Shown piece by piece: positions 34,849-44,637 of a DNA stretch of 45,602 bases. Source of the DNA: Bacteroides sp. CAG:530 (lineage in GTDB: Bacteria > Bacteroidota > Bacteroidia > Bacteroidales > Bacteroidaceae); NCBI GenBank assembly GCA_000434735.1, contig FR881182.1:2726-48327 (forward strand). The letters run 5' to 3'. How positions within the stretch are numbered: the stretch's first letter is position 1; each line of letters starts with the position of its first letter. Position numbers and translations under genes: made by a program. The notes beneath the pieces are model-generated. The model saw nothing but the letters and a program-made list of their open reading frames with translations, was not told the origin of the DNA and ran no database searches.

Positions 34849-37578
34849 ATGAATAAAACAAGAACAATTACAATAGTTATGCTGCTCTTATTTTTTGGAG
34901 TAGCATTTCCTCTAATGGCTTACTCGCAAAAGCAAGTACCGGAGTTTTCGACCGCGGGTTTCTTTAATGCTCCTCAACTTAGAACGGTGTATAACTTTAA
35001 TCCTGCTTGGCGCTTTTTTAAGGGCAAGGTTAGCGGAGCAGAACGCACGGATTTTGATGATAAGGATTGGCAACTGGTTAATCTGCCTAACGGAATTGAA
35101 TTATTACCGGCAGAGGCTAGTGGATGTATTAATTATCAAGGAGAGGTATGGTATCGAAAACATTTTACAGTAGGAGAAAATGAAAAAGCAAAGCGTTGGA
35201 TTCTTCACTTTGAAGGTATTATGGGTAAATCTAAAGTGTGGATTAATGGCACTTTGATTAAAGAAAGCGTTTGTGGGTATCTTCCTTTAGTGATTGATGT
35301 TACCAGATACCTTAAAAAAGGTGACGATAATGTAGTTACCGTTTGGGCGGACAATAGCGATGACCCTAATTATCCACCGGGTAAGGCACAAGACGTACTT
35401 GATTTTACATATTTCGGCGGAATCTATCGAGACGCATGGCTGTATGGAACAAATTCTATTTTCATAACAGACCCTAATGAAGAAGATAAAGTTGCCGGAG
35501 GGGGAATATTGATTGCTTATGAGCATGTTAGCGAACAATCTGCCGATATATTATTAAAGGCGGATGTTAAAAATCTATCGGGTAGTTCATTTAAGGGAAA
35601 GGTGATTTATGAACTGTTTACTAAAGAAAACCAATTAGTTGCTTCTTCTGTTTCTTCTGTCTCTATTTCAAAAGGGAAAAGTAGCCAGACTAACGAATCT
35701 AGAATGAAAATAACAAAGCCTCATCTATGGTATCCTGCCACACCTTATCTATATAATCTTATAGTGAAGGTGGTTGATAATAAAGGAGTGGTACAAGACG
35801 GTTATCGTCAGCGATTAGGCATTCGCAGTATAGAGTTCAGAGGAAAAGATGGACTATTCTTGAACGGTAAACACTATGATAAGCCTCTTATGGGAGCCAA
35901 TCGTCATCAAGACTTTGCTTTGATAGGACATGCTTTGCCTAATTCATTACATTGGCGTGATGCTAAAAAGCTGAAAGACTTGGGGATGGAAATAATTCGT
36001 AGCGCACATTTCCCACAAGATCCGGCATGGATGGATGCCTGCGATGAATTAGGTCTTTTTATGATTGTTACCACACCGGGCTGGCAATTCTGGAATGAAA
36101 CCTCGACTTTTGAACAAGGTGTTTACGACAATATCAGACAAATGGTACGTCGTGACCGTAATCATGCTTGTATTTTCCTTTGGGAGCCTATATTGAATGA
36201 AACCTGGTATCCCGATTATTTTGCCAAGAAAGTGCGTGATATTGTAAGAGATGAATTTCCTTATGAATCGAGCTATTCTGCATGTGATTATCGCTCGAAA
36301 GGACGTGAGTATTTCAGTATTTGGTATGAAAATGCCATTAACTTCAATAAAAAGAACCCGTCATATTCAGATAAAGCAACAGAAAACATAACATTCTTAC
36401 AGCGTGAATGGGGCGATTGTGTAGATGATTGGACCGCGCATAATGGACCAAGTCGTGTATCCAGACAATGGGGAGAAACACCAATGCTTATTCAGGCTAA
36501 TCATTATGCAAAGACTAATTTCCAATATATTTGTTATGACGCTTTCTTCAAAACCACTCCCCAGTTTATTGGAGGGTGTATGTGGCATCCTTTTGATCAT
36601 CAAAGGGGCTATCATCCAGATCCTTTCTATGGGGGAATAATGGATAGTTACAGACAGCCTAAAACTTCATACTATCTTTTCAAAAGTTTTCGCTCACCTC
36701 AGGTTCAGCAAGAATCATTGGCAGAGACCGGACCTTTTGTCTATATAGCTAATGAAATGACACCATTCTCGCCAGAGGATGTTACGGTGTTCTCTAATTG
36801 TGATAAAGTGGTGCTTACCATTAATAAGGATGGCGAGAAACGTGTCTATGAGCGTAAGCCGGCAGAGGGAATGCCATATCCTATCATTCGTTTCCCTAAG
36901 GCTTTTAGTTATGTAAACGATAAAATAATGTCAGATACTGATAATGAAAAAGGAGTGAAGCGTCAGCAAGAGTCTTATTTGATGGCCGAAGGGTATATTG
37001 ATGGAAAACTCGTTGCTCAATGCAAAAAGCAACCGGCCCGACGTCCCCAACGCATTCTGTTGTATGTAGACGATGGCGGGATACAGCTTAGAGCAGACGG
37101 ATCGGACAAAGTGGTGGTGGTTGCTTCTATTGTAGATGAATGGGGAGTGGTAAAACGTTTGAATAATGGTCATATCCGCTTCTCTATACAGGGAGAAGGT
37201 CGTTTGGTGGGAGATTATAAAATATACGCTAACCCCGTAGCTGTAGCGTGGGGAACCGCTCCGGTTATAGTGCAATCTACGTTAACCCCCGGTAAGATTA
37301 AAATATATGCTGAAATGGATTATTCAGGATCACAGCGCCCTATAAGTGGATCCATAGAAATTCAGAGCGTCACGGCATCAAATAAAATGCTTTATAACGA
37401 TTCTGAACAAAAATCGGCAAAGAAGGAATCTCAAGAACTTAGAGGAGAAAGCGAAAAGGCAATCTTTAATGAATTGAAACGTGAAAATGAAGAATTACGA
37501 TTGCAGTTGAACAATTTAAAGCTCAAAGCGGTTTCTACTCAACAGTCTGAATTTAATACAGCTACCCAGCACCAGTAA
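34849..37578 (+). CDS. Glycoside hydrolase family 2 enzyme with C-terminal coiled coil
   Basis: Retaining beta-glycosidase (beta-galactosidase, glucuronidase or mannosidase type), 909 aa. I chose ATG 34849 over an in-frame TTG at 34801, because it opens straight into a signal peptide (residues about 1-26, no lipobox), placing the enzyme in the periplasm. The domain order is jelly-roll sugar-binding (about 35-200), Ig-like (about 210-320), TIM barrel (about 325-630), then DUF4982-like and Ig-like beta domains (about 640-840). The acid/base is probably E451 (WEPILNETW) and the nucleophile E520 (QREWGD). The last 60 residues form a Glu/Lys-rich coiled coil (ELKRENEELRLQLNNLKLK), which is not usual for GH2. 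Linkage specificity is not readable. Confidence 0.93.
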   Translation: MNKTRTITIVMLLLFFGVAFPLMAYSQKQVPEFSTAGFFNAPQLRTVYNFNPAWRFFKGKVSGAERTDFDDKDWQLVNLPNGIELLPAEASGCINYQGEVWYRKHFTVGENEKAKRWILHFEGIMGKSKVWINGTLIKESVCGYLPLVIDVTRYLKKGDDNVVTVWADNSDDPNYPPGKAQDVLDFTYFGGIYRDAWLYGTNSIFITDPNEEDKVAGGGILIAYEHVSEQSADILLKADVKNLSGSSFKGKVIYELFTKENQLVASSVSSVSISKGKSSQTNESRMKITKPHLWYPATPYLYNLIVKVVDNKGVVQDGYRQRLGIRSIEFRGKDGLFLNGKHYDKPLMGANRHQDFALIGHALPNSLHWRDAKKLKDLGMEIIRSAHFPQDPAWMDACDELGLFMIVTTPGWQFWNETSTFEQGVYDNIRQMVRRDRNHACIFLWEPILNETWYPDYFAKKVRDIVRDEFPYESSYSACDYRSKGREYFSIWYENAINFNKKNPSYSDKATENITFLQREWGDCVDDWTAHNGPSRVSRQWGETPMLIQANHYAKTNFQYICYDAFFKTTPQFIGGCMWHPFDHQRGYHPDPFYGGIMDSYRQPKTSYYLFKSFRSPQVQQESLAETGPFVYIANEMTPFSPEDVTVFSNCDKVVLTINKDGEKRVYERKPAEGMPYPIIRFPKAFSYVNDKIMSDTDNEKGVKRQQESYLMAEGYIDGKLVAQCKKQPARRPQRILLYVDDGGIQLRADGSDKVVVVASIVDEWGVVKRLNNGHIRFSIQGEGRLVGDYKIYANPVAVAWGTAPVIVQSTLTPGKIKIYAEMDYSGSQRPISGSIEIQSVTASNKMLYNDSEQKSAKKESQELRGESEKAIFNELKRENEELRLQLNNLKLKAVSTQQSEFNTATQHQ

Positions 37579-37599
37579 TAAACTAAAAAACTATATATA

Positions 37600-39918
37600 A
37601 TGAAAAGACATTTATTAACCTTATTTGTTCTGTTGGCTGTTTCTATACAGCTGTCTGCGGTATCTATTCCGCAATGGATTACTGCGTTTGAAAACCAAAA
37701 TGCAACTAATACATGGATGTGTTTCCAAAAGGAGATTTTTATAAATGCCGTGCCGGGCAAAGCCTTGACCCGTATAGCGGCAGACAGCAAGTATTGGCTT
37801 TGGATTAATGGGGAACTCGTTGTTTTAGAGGGTGGTGTAAAACGTGGCCCTAATCCATATGATACCTATTATGATGAAATAGACATCGCACCGCATCTTA
37901 AGTCGGGACATAATCTAATATCTGTGTTAGTTTGGTATTTCGGGAAAGAAGGATTTTCTTATAATCCCAGCGGTCAAGGCGCCTTATTGTTCGATTGTCA
38001 GACTAACGAATTAGTTCTGCAGAGTGATGATTCATGGAAAGCTAACATGCATCCTGCTTATTACACACCGTTAGCGCCATATCCTAATTTCCGTTTGCCT
38101 GAATCTTGCATTGGGTTCAATGCGGAACTCGGCATGGATGGTTGGGAGAAAGGAGAAAATGCTGCGTGTCAATATTGGGCAAAAGCGCGTGTAGTTGGTA
38201 AAGAAGGCGATGCACCTTGGAATAAATTGCATCATCGCGTTATACCACTTTGGAAAGACTTTGGTTTGAAAGACTATGTATCGCAAACGGTTCATAGTGG
38301 CATGACAAACGATACATTGATTTGTCAGCTTCCTTACAATGCGCAAGTTATGCCTTATATGGAATTGGAGGCTGAAAAGTCGCATTCAGCCATTACCATA
38401 CTCACAAGTCATTATCAGGGAGGTAGCGCATATAATGTAAGAGCTGAATATCTGACTAAAAAAGGAAAACAATCGTATGAAAATAAAGGTTGGATGAATG
38501 GAGAACAGGTATATTACATCTATCCTAAGGGAGTAAATCTCACTAAGGTACAATTCAGAGAAACCGGATATAATACGGAATTTGAGGGATACTTTCGTTG
38601 CAATGATTCTTTCTTGAATAAAATGTGGGAGAAATCACAGCGTACACTTTATGTTACTATGCGAGATACTTATATGGATTGTCCCGATAGAGAGCGTGCC
38701 CAATGGTGGGGAGATGAAGTAAACGAATCTGGCGAAGCTTTTTATGCATTGTCACTGAGCAGTCATTTGCTTATGAAAAAAGGAATGTATGAGCTCATGG
38801 GATGGCAGCGTCCTACAGGAGAGATTTTCGCTCCTATTCCTTCTTCTAATTATCATACTGAGCTTCCTGGCCAAATGTTAGCTTCTATTGGTTACTTTGG
38901 CTTTTGGAATTATTATCTGAATACGGGTGACCTGCAAACTATTAGAGACCTTTATCCAAGGGTGAAAAAATACTTGGGTATATGGCAGAAGAATAGCGAC
39001 GGAACAATAAAATTCAGAGCTGGAGAATGGACTTGGGGCGATTGGGGCGATAATATTGATATCAAGGTGCTTTTTAATGCATGGTATTATATCGCTTTAA
39101 AGGGTCAGCGTAATATGGCTACTGCTTTGGATATGAAAGCTGAAGCTGAGGCTATAGACCAAGAAATGCAAGCATTAAAGAAAGCGTTTAACACTGTGTT
39201 CTGGAATGGAAAGGCATATCGTCATCCAGAATATAAATTGAAGACAGACGACCGTGTGCAGGCTTTAGCTATTGTATCTGGTTTGGCGGACGAAAAGAAG
39301 TATCCGGCATTACTCAATGTTTTGAAGCAAAATGAACATGCCAGTCCTTATATGGAAAAGTATGTCATCGAAGCTCTTTTCATGATGGGTGAAAACTATT
39401 ATGGCATGGAGCGTATGAAACGACGCTTTGCAGAGATGGTGAACGACCCGGAGCGTACTACTCTTTATGAGGGATGGGGAATAGGACCTAACGGATTTCC
39501 AGGCGGAACTACCAATCATGCTTGGAGTGGTGGTGGACTTACTATCCTATCGCAATATGTATGTGGCGTAGCTCCAACAGAAGTGGGGTATAAAGCCTAT
39601 CGTATAGCTCCGCAACCAACAGGTTTGAAAGAAGCCGAAACATTGGTTCCTACTGTAAAAGGAAACATTAAGGTATCTTTTAAGGATGATGAAAAGAACT
39701 TCCAGCTTCAGGTTAGTTCACCGCAAGGGGCACAAGCTACTATCTGTCTGCCTTCGCCGTGTAAAGCCGTTACACTGAACGGAGAACTGGTTTGGCAGAA
39801 AGGGAAAAAACTTTTATCTGGAAATAGTATCATAGAGTCTATTCATCAAGAGAAAAATAAAACTCTCTCTATTACCATGAAAAATGGTGGAGATTGGATA
39901 TTTAATGTAAAGAAATAG
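37600..39918 (+). CDS. GH78-like alpha-L-rhamnosidase family protein
   Basis: Probably releases terminal alpha-L-rhamnose, by inversion. It is 772 aa with a signal peptide (about 1-20). An N-terminal beta-sandwich resembles the GH78 sugar-binding domain (KYWLWINGELVVLEGGV ... DEIDIAPHLKSGHNLISVLVWYFG). The (alpha/alpha)6 barrel starts near 330 with the family box MDCPDRERAQWWGDE, carrying D360, R364, E365 and D372, which correspond by eye to the acidic and basic active-site residues of the DCPQRDER motif. A C-terminal segment with GGTTNHAWSGGG and GVAPTEVGYKAYRIAPQP is typical of GH78. The box is one residue shorter than the textbook form, so specificity for rhamnose is likely but not certain. 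It starts 21 bases after the GH2 gene. Confidence 0.85.
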   Translation: MKRHLLTLFVLLAVSIQLSAVSIPQWITAFENQNATNTWMCFQKEIFINAVPGKALTRIAADSKYWLWINGELVVLEGGVKRGPNPYDTYYDEIDIAPHLKSGHNLISVLVWYFGKEGFSYNPSGQGALLFDCQTNELVLQSDDSWKANMHPAYYTPLAPYPNFRLPESCIGFNAELGMDGWEKGENAACQYWAKARVVGKEGDAPWNKLHHRVIPLWKDFGLKDYVSQTVHSGMTNDTLICQLPYNAQVMPYMELEAEKSHSAITILTSHYQGGSAYNVRAEYLTKKGKQSYENKGWMNGEQVYYIYPKGVNLTKVQFRETGYNTEFEGYFRCNDSFLNKMWEKSQRTLYVTMRDTYMDCPDRERAQWWGDEVNESGEAFYALSLSSHLLMKKGMYELMGWQRPTGEIFAPIPSSNYHTELPGQMLASIGYFGFWNYYLNTGDLQTIRDLYPRVKKYLGIWQKNSDGTIKFRAGEWTWGDWGDNIDIKVLFNAWYYIALKGQRNMATALDMKAEAEAIDQEMQALKKAFNTVFWNGKAYRHPEYKLKTDDRVQALAIVSGLADEKKYPALLNVLKQNEHASPYMEKYVIEALFMMGENYYGMERMKRRFAEMVNDPERTTLYEGWGIGPNGFPGGTTNHAWSGGGLTILSQYVCGVAPTEVGYKAYRIAPQPTGLKEAETLVPTVKGNIKVSFKDDEKNFQLQVSSPQGAQATICLPSPCKAVTLNGELVWQKGKKLLSGNSIIESIHQEKNKTLSITMKNGGDWIFNVKK

Positions 39919-39925
39919 TTTGAAG

Positions 39926-41548
39926 ATGAAACGGCTTTTAATATATATAGTTTGTTTATGCTTAGTGGGTATTCTTGGGGCACAGACTGTACCATTGAAA
40001 TTGCTTCCTTTTCCTAACGAAGTAACGGTTCAGTCTGGCTATTATCCTCTTAGTCTCTGCCGACTTGCTTACTCTAAGACATTGAAAAATGAGGCAGATT
40101 ATTTAAAGCAAATACTTGGGGAGGAGCATGGCCTTTCCGTACAAGATGGTAAAAGAGGAAACATTCAATTGGTTTTGTCTGACCAGATAGCCAATCCTGA
40201 GGGTTATAGTCTTATTGTTGATAAGGATGGCATCCGTATAGAGGGTGCCACTCCTCAAGGTGTGTTTTATGGAATACAGACTTTCCGTCAACTTATTACC
40301 GCTTGTCATGAAGGGAAAAGAGTTCCTTGCATAGTCATTAATGACGCTCCGGCTTTTAAGTGGCGTTCGTTTATGCTTGATGATGGCAGAGCTTTTAAAG
40401 GAGTGAAAGAAGTAAAGCGTTTGCTCGATGAAATGGCCATTTTAAAAATGAACATCTTTCATTGGCATCTCACAGAAGATCAAGGATGGCGTATTGAAAT
40501 TAAGAAATACCCACTGCTTACAAAAATTGGCGTGCATAGAGATTCTACTCAGTTAAATTGGTATGAAAGCAAAGTCTTCGACGGAAAACCGTTTGAAGGA
40601 TTCTACACGCAAAGAGACATAAAAGAGATTGTTTCTTATGCCCAAAAGTTGCATATCACTGTAGTTCCTGAAATAGAAATGCCAGGACATGCTTCGGCTG
40701 CTATAGCTGCATATCCTTGGTTGGGAAGTACAAATGAGAAAATTTCAGTACCATGTTCCTTTGGTGTGCAGAATAGCGCTTTCAATGTAGCTAGTCAGCG
40801 TACGCGCACTTTCTTGAAAGATGTGCTCGACGAGGTGATGGAATTGTTCCCGTCGAAAATAATACATATAGGTGGCGACGAAGTACGACAGGAACAGTGG
40901 AATAACTCGCCCGAGATACAGGCGTTCATGAAAGAAAAGGGGATAGGCTCTGCTGCCGAACTTCAAGTGTGGTTCACTAACTATATCGCTTCTTATCTTA
41001 AATCGAAAGGAAGGAGAATGATGGGGTGGAATGATATAACAGGTGATAAGCTACATGGCTTTCAGAGCGAAGTGAATGTTAGTTCTGACTATCAACTGTC
41101 TTCGGACGCTGTGGTGCAATTTTGGACAGGCGATTTGGATCTGTTGACAAAAGCGGCGAAGAGAGGATATGAAATAGTTAACAGCCTACATGAGTATACA
41201 TACCTCAATTATAACCATGATAAAATTACTCCCGGATTGGAATACTCTTTTGCTCCTATCTCTTTAGAGAAAGCTTATTCTTTCTCTCCAATTCCAAAAG
41301 ACTTCCCCACTGAATTGCGTAAGCAGATTATTGGATTGGGATGTCAGATGTGGGGAGAGTGGATACCGCAAGTGAATGATATGTACAAAATGGTGTATCC
41401 GTATTGGGCTGCCCATGCCGAAACAGGATGGACTAATAAAGAGCGTAAAGACTATAATCGTTTTGAACACTCAATGGATTATTTTCTTACTCGCTGGATA
41501 GATAAAAAATATATTGATAATAACAATTTTGTGATAGGGCAACATTAA
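39926..41548 (+). CDS. Glycoside hydrolase family 20 beta-N-acetylhexosaminidase
   Basis: Removes terminal GlcNAc or GalNAc by substrate-assisted catalysis. The ATG at 39926 gives 540 aa; an in-frame TTG at 39920 is less likely. A signal peptide (MKRLLIYIVCLCLVGILGAQ) leads to an N-terminal alpha/beta GH20b domain (about 25-145) and the TIM barrel (about 150-500). The barrel shows MLDDGRAFK, MNIFHWHLTEDQGWRIEI, and the catalytic pair D318-E319 in HIGGDEV. C-terminal QMWGEWI and YWAAHAETGW complete the active site. No lipobox is seen, so it is probably periplasmic. It begins 7 bases after the GH78 gene. Confidence 0.95.
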   Translation: MKRLLIYIVCLCLVGILGAQTVPLKLLPFPNEVTVQSGYYPLSLCRLAYSKTLKNEADYLKQILGEEHGLSVQDGKRGNIQLVLSDQIANPEGYSLIVDKDGIRIEGATPQGVFYGIQTFRQLITACHEGKRVPCIVINDAPAFKWRSFMLDDGRAFKGVKEVKRLLDEMAILKMNIFHWHLTEDQGWRIEIKKYPLLTKIGVHRDSTQLNWYESKVFDGKPFEGFYTQRDIKEIVSYAQKLHITVVPEIEMPGHASAAIAAYPWLGSTNEKISVPCSFGVQNSAFNVASQRTRTFLKDVLDEVMELFPSKIIHIGGDEVRQEQWNNSPEIQAFMKEKGIGSAAELQVWFTNYIASYLKSKGRRMMGWNDITGDKLHGFQSEVNVSSDYQLSSDAVVQFWTGDLDLLTKAAKRGYEIVNSLHEYTYLNYNHDKITPGLEYSFAPISLEKAYSFSPIPKDFPTELRKQIIGLGCQMWGEWIPQVNDMYKMVYPYWAAHAETGWTNKERKDYNRFEHSMDYFLTRWIDKKYIDNNNFVIGQH

Positions 41549-41604
41549 CAGATAGTATGATTGATAGTGCCCAAATAATTTTAAATGAACAATAAATCAG
41601 AATT

Positions 41605-43026
41605 ATGAGAAAACGACTGTTATTTCTTATACTATTATATTGGCCTATTTTCTTGGCCGCTAAAGACATAAAATACTTTTCCCGTCCTGAAGAAATGCTT
41701 GATTTAAGTGAAAACACTTTCAATCGATATGGCGTGAAAGTATCCGAAATAGATTCTGTTAGTATGAGTAGATCATTTACTATTTCTATAAAAGTGCGCA
41801 GTCATGCTATGGATTTAGGCGAGAAAGCCTTGGTTACTAATAAAAAGAGCAACACGCAGAGTGAAGCAGGCATTTGGATAGGAACTCAAGCCAACGGTTC
41901 ATGGACAGTGAACTTTTGCGATGGTAAGAATACGCCGTGGGAGTATAGTCCAACTGCCTTGCGTCAGCCTATTAATGACAATAAGTGGCATACATTGACA
42001 ATAACGCATGATGCCGTAAAGCAAGAAATGCGTATGTATTATGATCAGTTGAATGTGGCAATCTACTGTACTAATGGTAATGTTAATTTAGCCACTGGAA
42101 ATGTACTAAGAATAGGTTCTGTAGATGATGGCCAGTGGAATACATTTAATGGATGCATCAAAGATTTTTCATTTGTAGACCGTGTAGAAGTTCCTAGTGT
42201 TTCAGCTCCGGCTCACTCACATTTGTCGCAACTGAAAGTTATGGCTTTTAATATCTTCCATGGAGGACATGAGTTAGGTCAAGAGGTTGGGGTAAATAGA
42301 GTGATAGAGGTTATAAAAGCAGAGAATCCTGATGTGATAGGCATGATAGAGACTTATGGCTCAGGGGCCATTATAGCTGATGCTTTAGGCTATTATTTTT
42401 ATTTGCGTAGCTCTAACTTATCAATAATGAGTCGTTTCCCCATTACTGATACTTATGATTTGTTTGACTCCTTCAATTGTAGTGCGGCAACATTGCAGAT
42501 TAATCCGTCACAACAGATTAATTATATAAATCTTTGGTTGGATTATCGCCCTATCACAAATGATCAAATTAATGCCCATGAATCAATAGAGAATATTATG
42601 GCAGGAGAATGGGATGGCCGTGCCAAACAATTACAGACTATACTTTCTAATATGAAACCTCTTTCAGAACAAAAGACAACTCCGCTGATTGTTTCTGGAG
42701 ATTTCAATAGTAGTTCTCATTTGGATTGGGGATATGATACAAAGGATGATAGTGAGCATAAGGGCTATGTGATAGAGTGGCCAACCAGTAAATTGATGGA
42801 GAAAGCGAACTTTATTGATTCTTATCGTGAGATTCATCCAGACGTGAAAAAGTATCCTTGTCTTACATGGTCTACTATGGCTAAAAACGAGCTGCAATAT
42901 CGTATAGACTTCATATACTATAAAGGAAGCAATATTAAAGCTATCAAATCGGAGATGATAGACAAACATCCTGTTCGTTTTCCTTCTGATCATGCTGCTG
43001 TGGTTACAACATTTAATTTGAAATGA
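41605..43026 (+). CDS. Secreted LamG-like plus EEP phosphodiesterase-like protein
   Basis: A 473-residue exported protein with a signal peptide (about 1-19). Residues about 45-195 form a concanavalin/LamG-like beta-sandwich (SFTISIKVRS ... WHTLTITHDA ... LRIGSVDDGQWNTFNGCIKDFSFVDR). Residues about 208-473 form an EEP domain of the DNase I/sphingomyelinase type with the full set of signatures: FNIFHGG, E249 in MIETYG, SGDFNSS with D366 and N368, RIDFIYY, and SDHAAV with H463. The EEP fold cleaves phosphoesters, so in a glycan operon it probably attacks a phosphodiester in the glycan or a linked lipid. The LamG domain would bind the sugar. The substrate is inference. It ends one base before the next gene. 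Confidence 0.88.
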   Translation: MRKRLLFLILLYWPIFLAAKDIKYFSRPEEMLDLSENTFNRYGVKVSEIDSVSMSRSFTISIKVRSHAMDLGEKALVTNKKSNTQSEAGIWIGTQANGSWTVNFCDGKNTPWEYSPTALRQPINDNKWHTLTITHDAVKQEMRMYYDQLNVAIYCTNGNVNLATGNVLRIGSVDDGQWNTFNGCIKDFSFVDRVEVPSVSAPAHSHLSQLKVMAFNIFHGGHELGQEVGVNRVIEVIKAENPDVIGMIETYGSGAIIADALGYYFYLRSSNLSIMSRFPITDTYDLFDSFNCSAATLQINPSQQINYINLWLDYRPITNDQINAHESIENIMAGEWDGRAKQLQTILSNMKPLSEQKTTPLIVSGDFNSSSHLDWGYDTKDDSEHKGYVIEWPTSKLMEKANFIDSYREIHPDVKKYPCLTWSTMAKNELQYRIDFIYYKGSNIKAIKSEMIDKHPVRFPSDHAAVVTTFNLK

Positions 43027-43027
43027 T

Positions 43028-44533
43028 ATGAAGCGCATATTTGTTGTTATTCAATTGTTAATAGTTGTTTTATCTGTATATGCTAATAACCAAGTGTCTA
43101 ACCTTTGGATAATTCCGTCGGTAGAATCTCCACAAGCTTACAGAAACTACACGCCAAGTTCTGATGCTCATTTAGATATGGCAAGAGGTGAAGTAGAACA
43201 CATCCAATTGGTGTTTCCTAGTAAGGCTGGTGAAGAATATACTTTTACTTTCGGCCAAAAGCATAAAGGCGTACAAGTGTCGGTTAGAGAACTCAAAAAG
43301 ATAAATGGCTATTATGATGCATTGGTTCCTTTTGAGAATAGGCTGAATTGTACTGATACGTTAACCGCCATATGGATTACCGTTCAGTGTTCGCCCAAAG
43401 TTACGGCAGGGAAATATAGTCAAACAATAGCGATAGACGGACCGCAGCATTTCAAGGTGCAGTTAGACTGTAATATACATAATGTTACAATTCCTTTAAA
43501 GTCATCTATCCCAATACTTGTAGGAGTAGAAAATCGTTGTATAATTGATGGTCTTGAAAGTAAAAAAGAAATCGACAAGGAACGTCAGCGATGGGTGGAT
43601 TTTGTGTTAAGCTACAGAATGACTCCGGCTTTTGGAACACAAGTTGCATCGGAACGCTGGCAATACGACCGCTCTTTCTCACCTTGGGCATGGAATGATA
43701 AAAGAAGTAGCCGGCTGTTAGATGATGAACGATATAATTTTTATATACTTCCGTTTTTTGCATTATCTGAAGAGGAACTCGCTTCTTTATTGCGTGATAT
43801 CCAGAAGAGGAAGAAGCTGGAAGAGTCACTTTTTTATATTTGGGATGAGCCTGCATATATTGAAGATTATGAGCAAATCAAACAGAAAGTGAATATCATC
43901 CGAAAATATGCGCCTGAGGCTCGGATTTTGACTACACTTTTCTGTGGACCACGGAATGGTTCCAGAAAAGGAGACTTGTATGCGGTATTTGATTACCTGA
44001 AAGATTATGTTCATGTTATCTCTACTAGCTTGGCACCTTGTAAAGGCGATGAAAAGGATGTGCAACACATACGCCACAACGTACCTGAAGGCATCGACTG
44101 GTGGAGCTATATTTGTTGGGAACCAGGGGGGACCGAACCGAACTTCTTGTTGCAGATGAAGGGAATACAACAAAGAGCTATTATGTGGCGTACTTGGAAG
44201 AACGGTAGTCAAGGTTTTCTGTATTGGGATAGCAATGTCTATCACAAACGGAATCCATTTACCTATATCACTGATATGCCACATGGCGACGGACTGCTTA
44301 TTTACCCAGGAGATATAATGGGATGTAAAGGTCCAGTTGCCTCTGCCAGATTAGAGCGTTGGCGTGATGGCGCAGAAGAAATGGAACTATTGAAGATAGT
44401 AGAAAAAAAACATTCAAGAGCCAAAACTGAAACTTTATTAGAGATGGTTTATGATTCTCCTTTATCGTTCATTGACAAATCTAATAATATACCTCTCTTT
44501 AGAGAAGCGATGTTTAACCTATTAGATAAGTGA
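43028..44533 (+). CDS. DUF4091 domain protein, GH123-like
   Basis: A 501-residue exported protein (signal peptide about 1-19). The N-terminal beta-sandwich covers about 25-155. The barrel-like part has FYIWDEPAYIEDY with the D273-E274 pair, IRKYAPEARILTT, and WWSYICWEPGG. The C-terminal DUF4091 segment has GFLYWDSNVYHKRNPF, DGLLIYPG and SARLERWRDGAEEMELLKIVEKK. GH123 beta-N-acetylgalactosaminidases use an adjacent Asp-Glu pair in the same context, so a hexosaminidase-like reaction is plausible but unproven. It is the last gene of the second PUL, one base after the EEP gene, and a terminator follows at 44603. Confidence 0.82.
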   Translation: MKRIFVVIQLLIVVLSVYANNQVSNLWIIPSVESPQAYRNYTPSSDAHLDMARGEVEHIQLVFPSKAGEEYTFTFGQKHKGVQVSVRELKKINGYYDALVPFENRLNCTDTLTAIWITVQCSPKVTAGKYSQTIAIDGPQHFKVQLDCNIHNVTIPLKSSIPILVGVENRCIIDGLESKKEIDKERQRWVDFVLSYRMTPAFGTQVASERWQYDRSFSPWAWNDKRSSRLLDDERYNFYILPFFALSEEELASLLRDIQKRKKLEESLFYIWDEPAYIEDYEQIKQKVNIIRKYAPEARILTTLFCGPRNGSRKGDLYAVFDYLKDYVHVISTSLAPCKGDEKDVQHIRHNVPEGIDWWSYICWEPGGTEPNFLLQMKGIQQRAIMWRTWKNGSQGFLYWDSNVYHKRNPFTYITDMPHGDGLLIYPGDIMGCKGPVASARLERWRDGAEEMELLKIVEKKHSRAKTETLLEMVYDSPLSFIDKSNNIPLFREAMFNLLDK

Positions 44534-44602
44534 ATTATATCTCATTTCATGTAATGCTTACCGTTTCTTATAACTTATAAATTTATCGAAGGTATAAAAA
44601 TA

Positions 44603-44637
44603 GGGCTGACTTCATTTGCGAGGTCAGCCCATTTTTT
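44603..44637 (+). terminator. Terminator of the second PUL
   Basis: GGGCTGACTTC (44603-44613) pairs with 44620-44630 with one G-U pair, around a 6-base loop, followed by a T-run. Confidence 0.9.
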
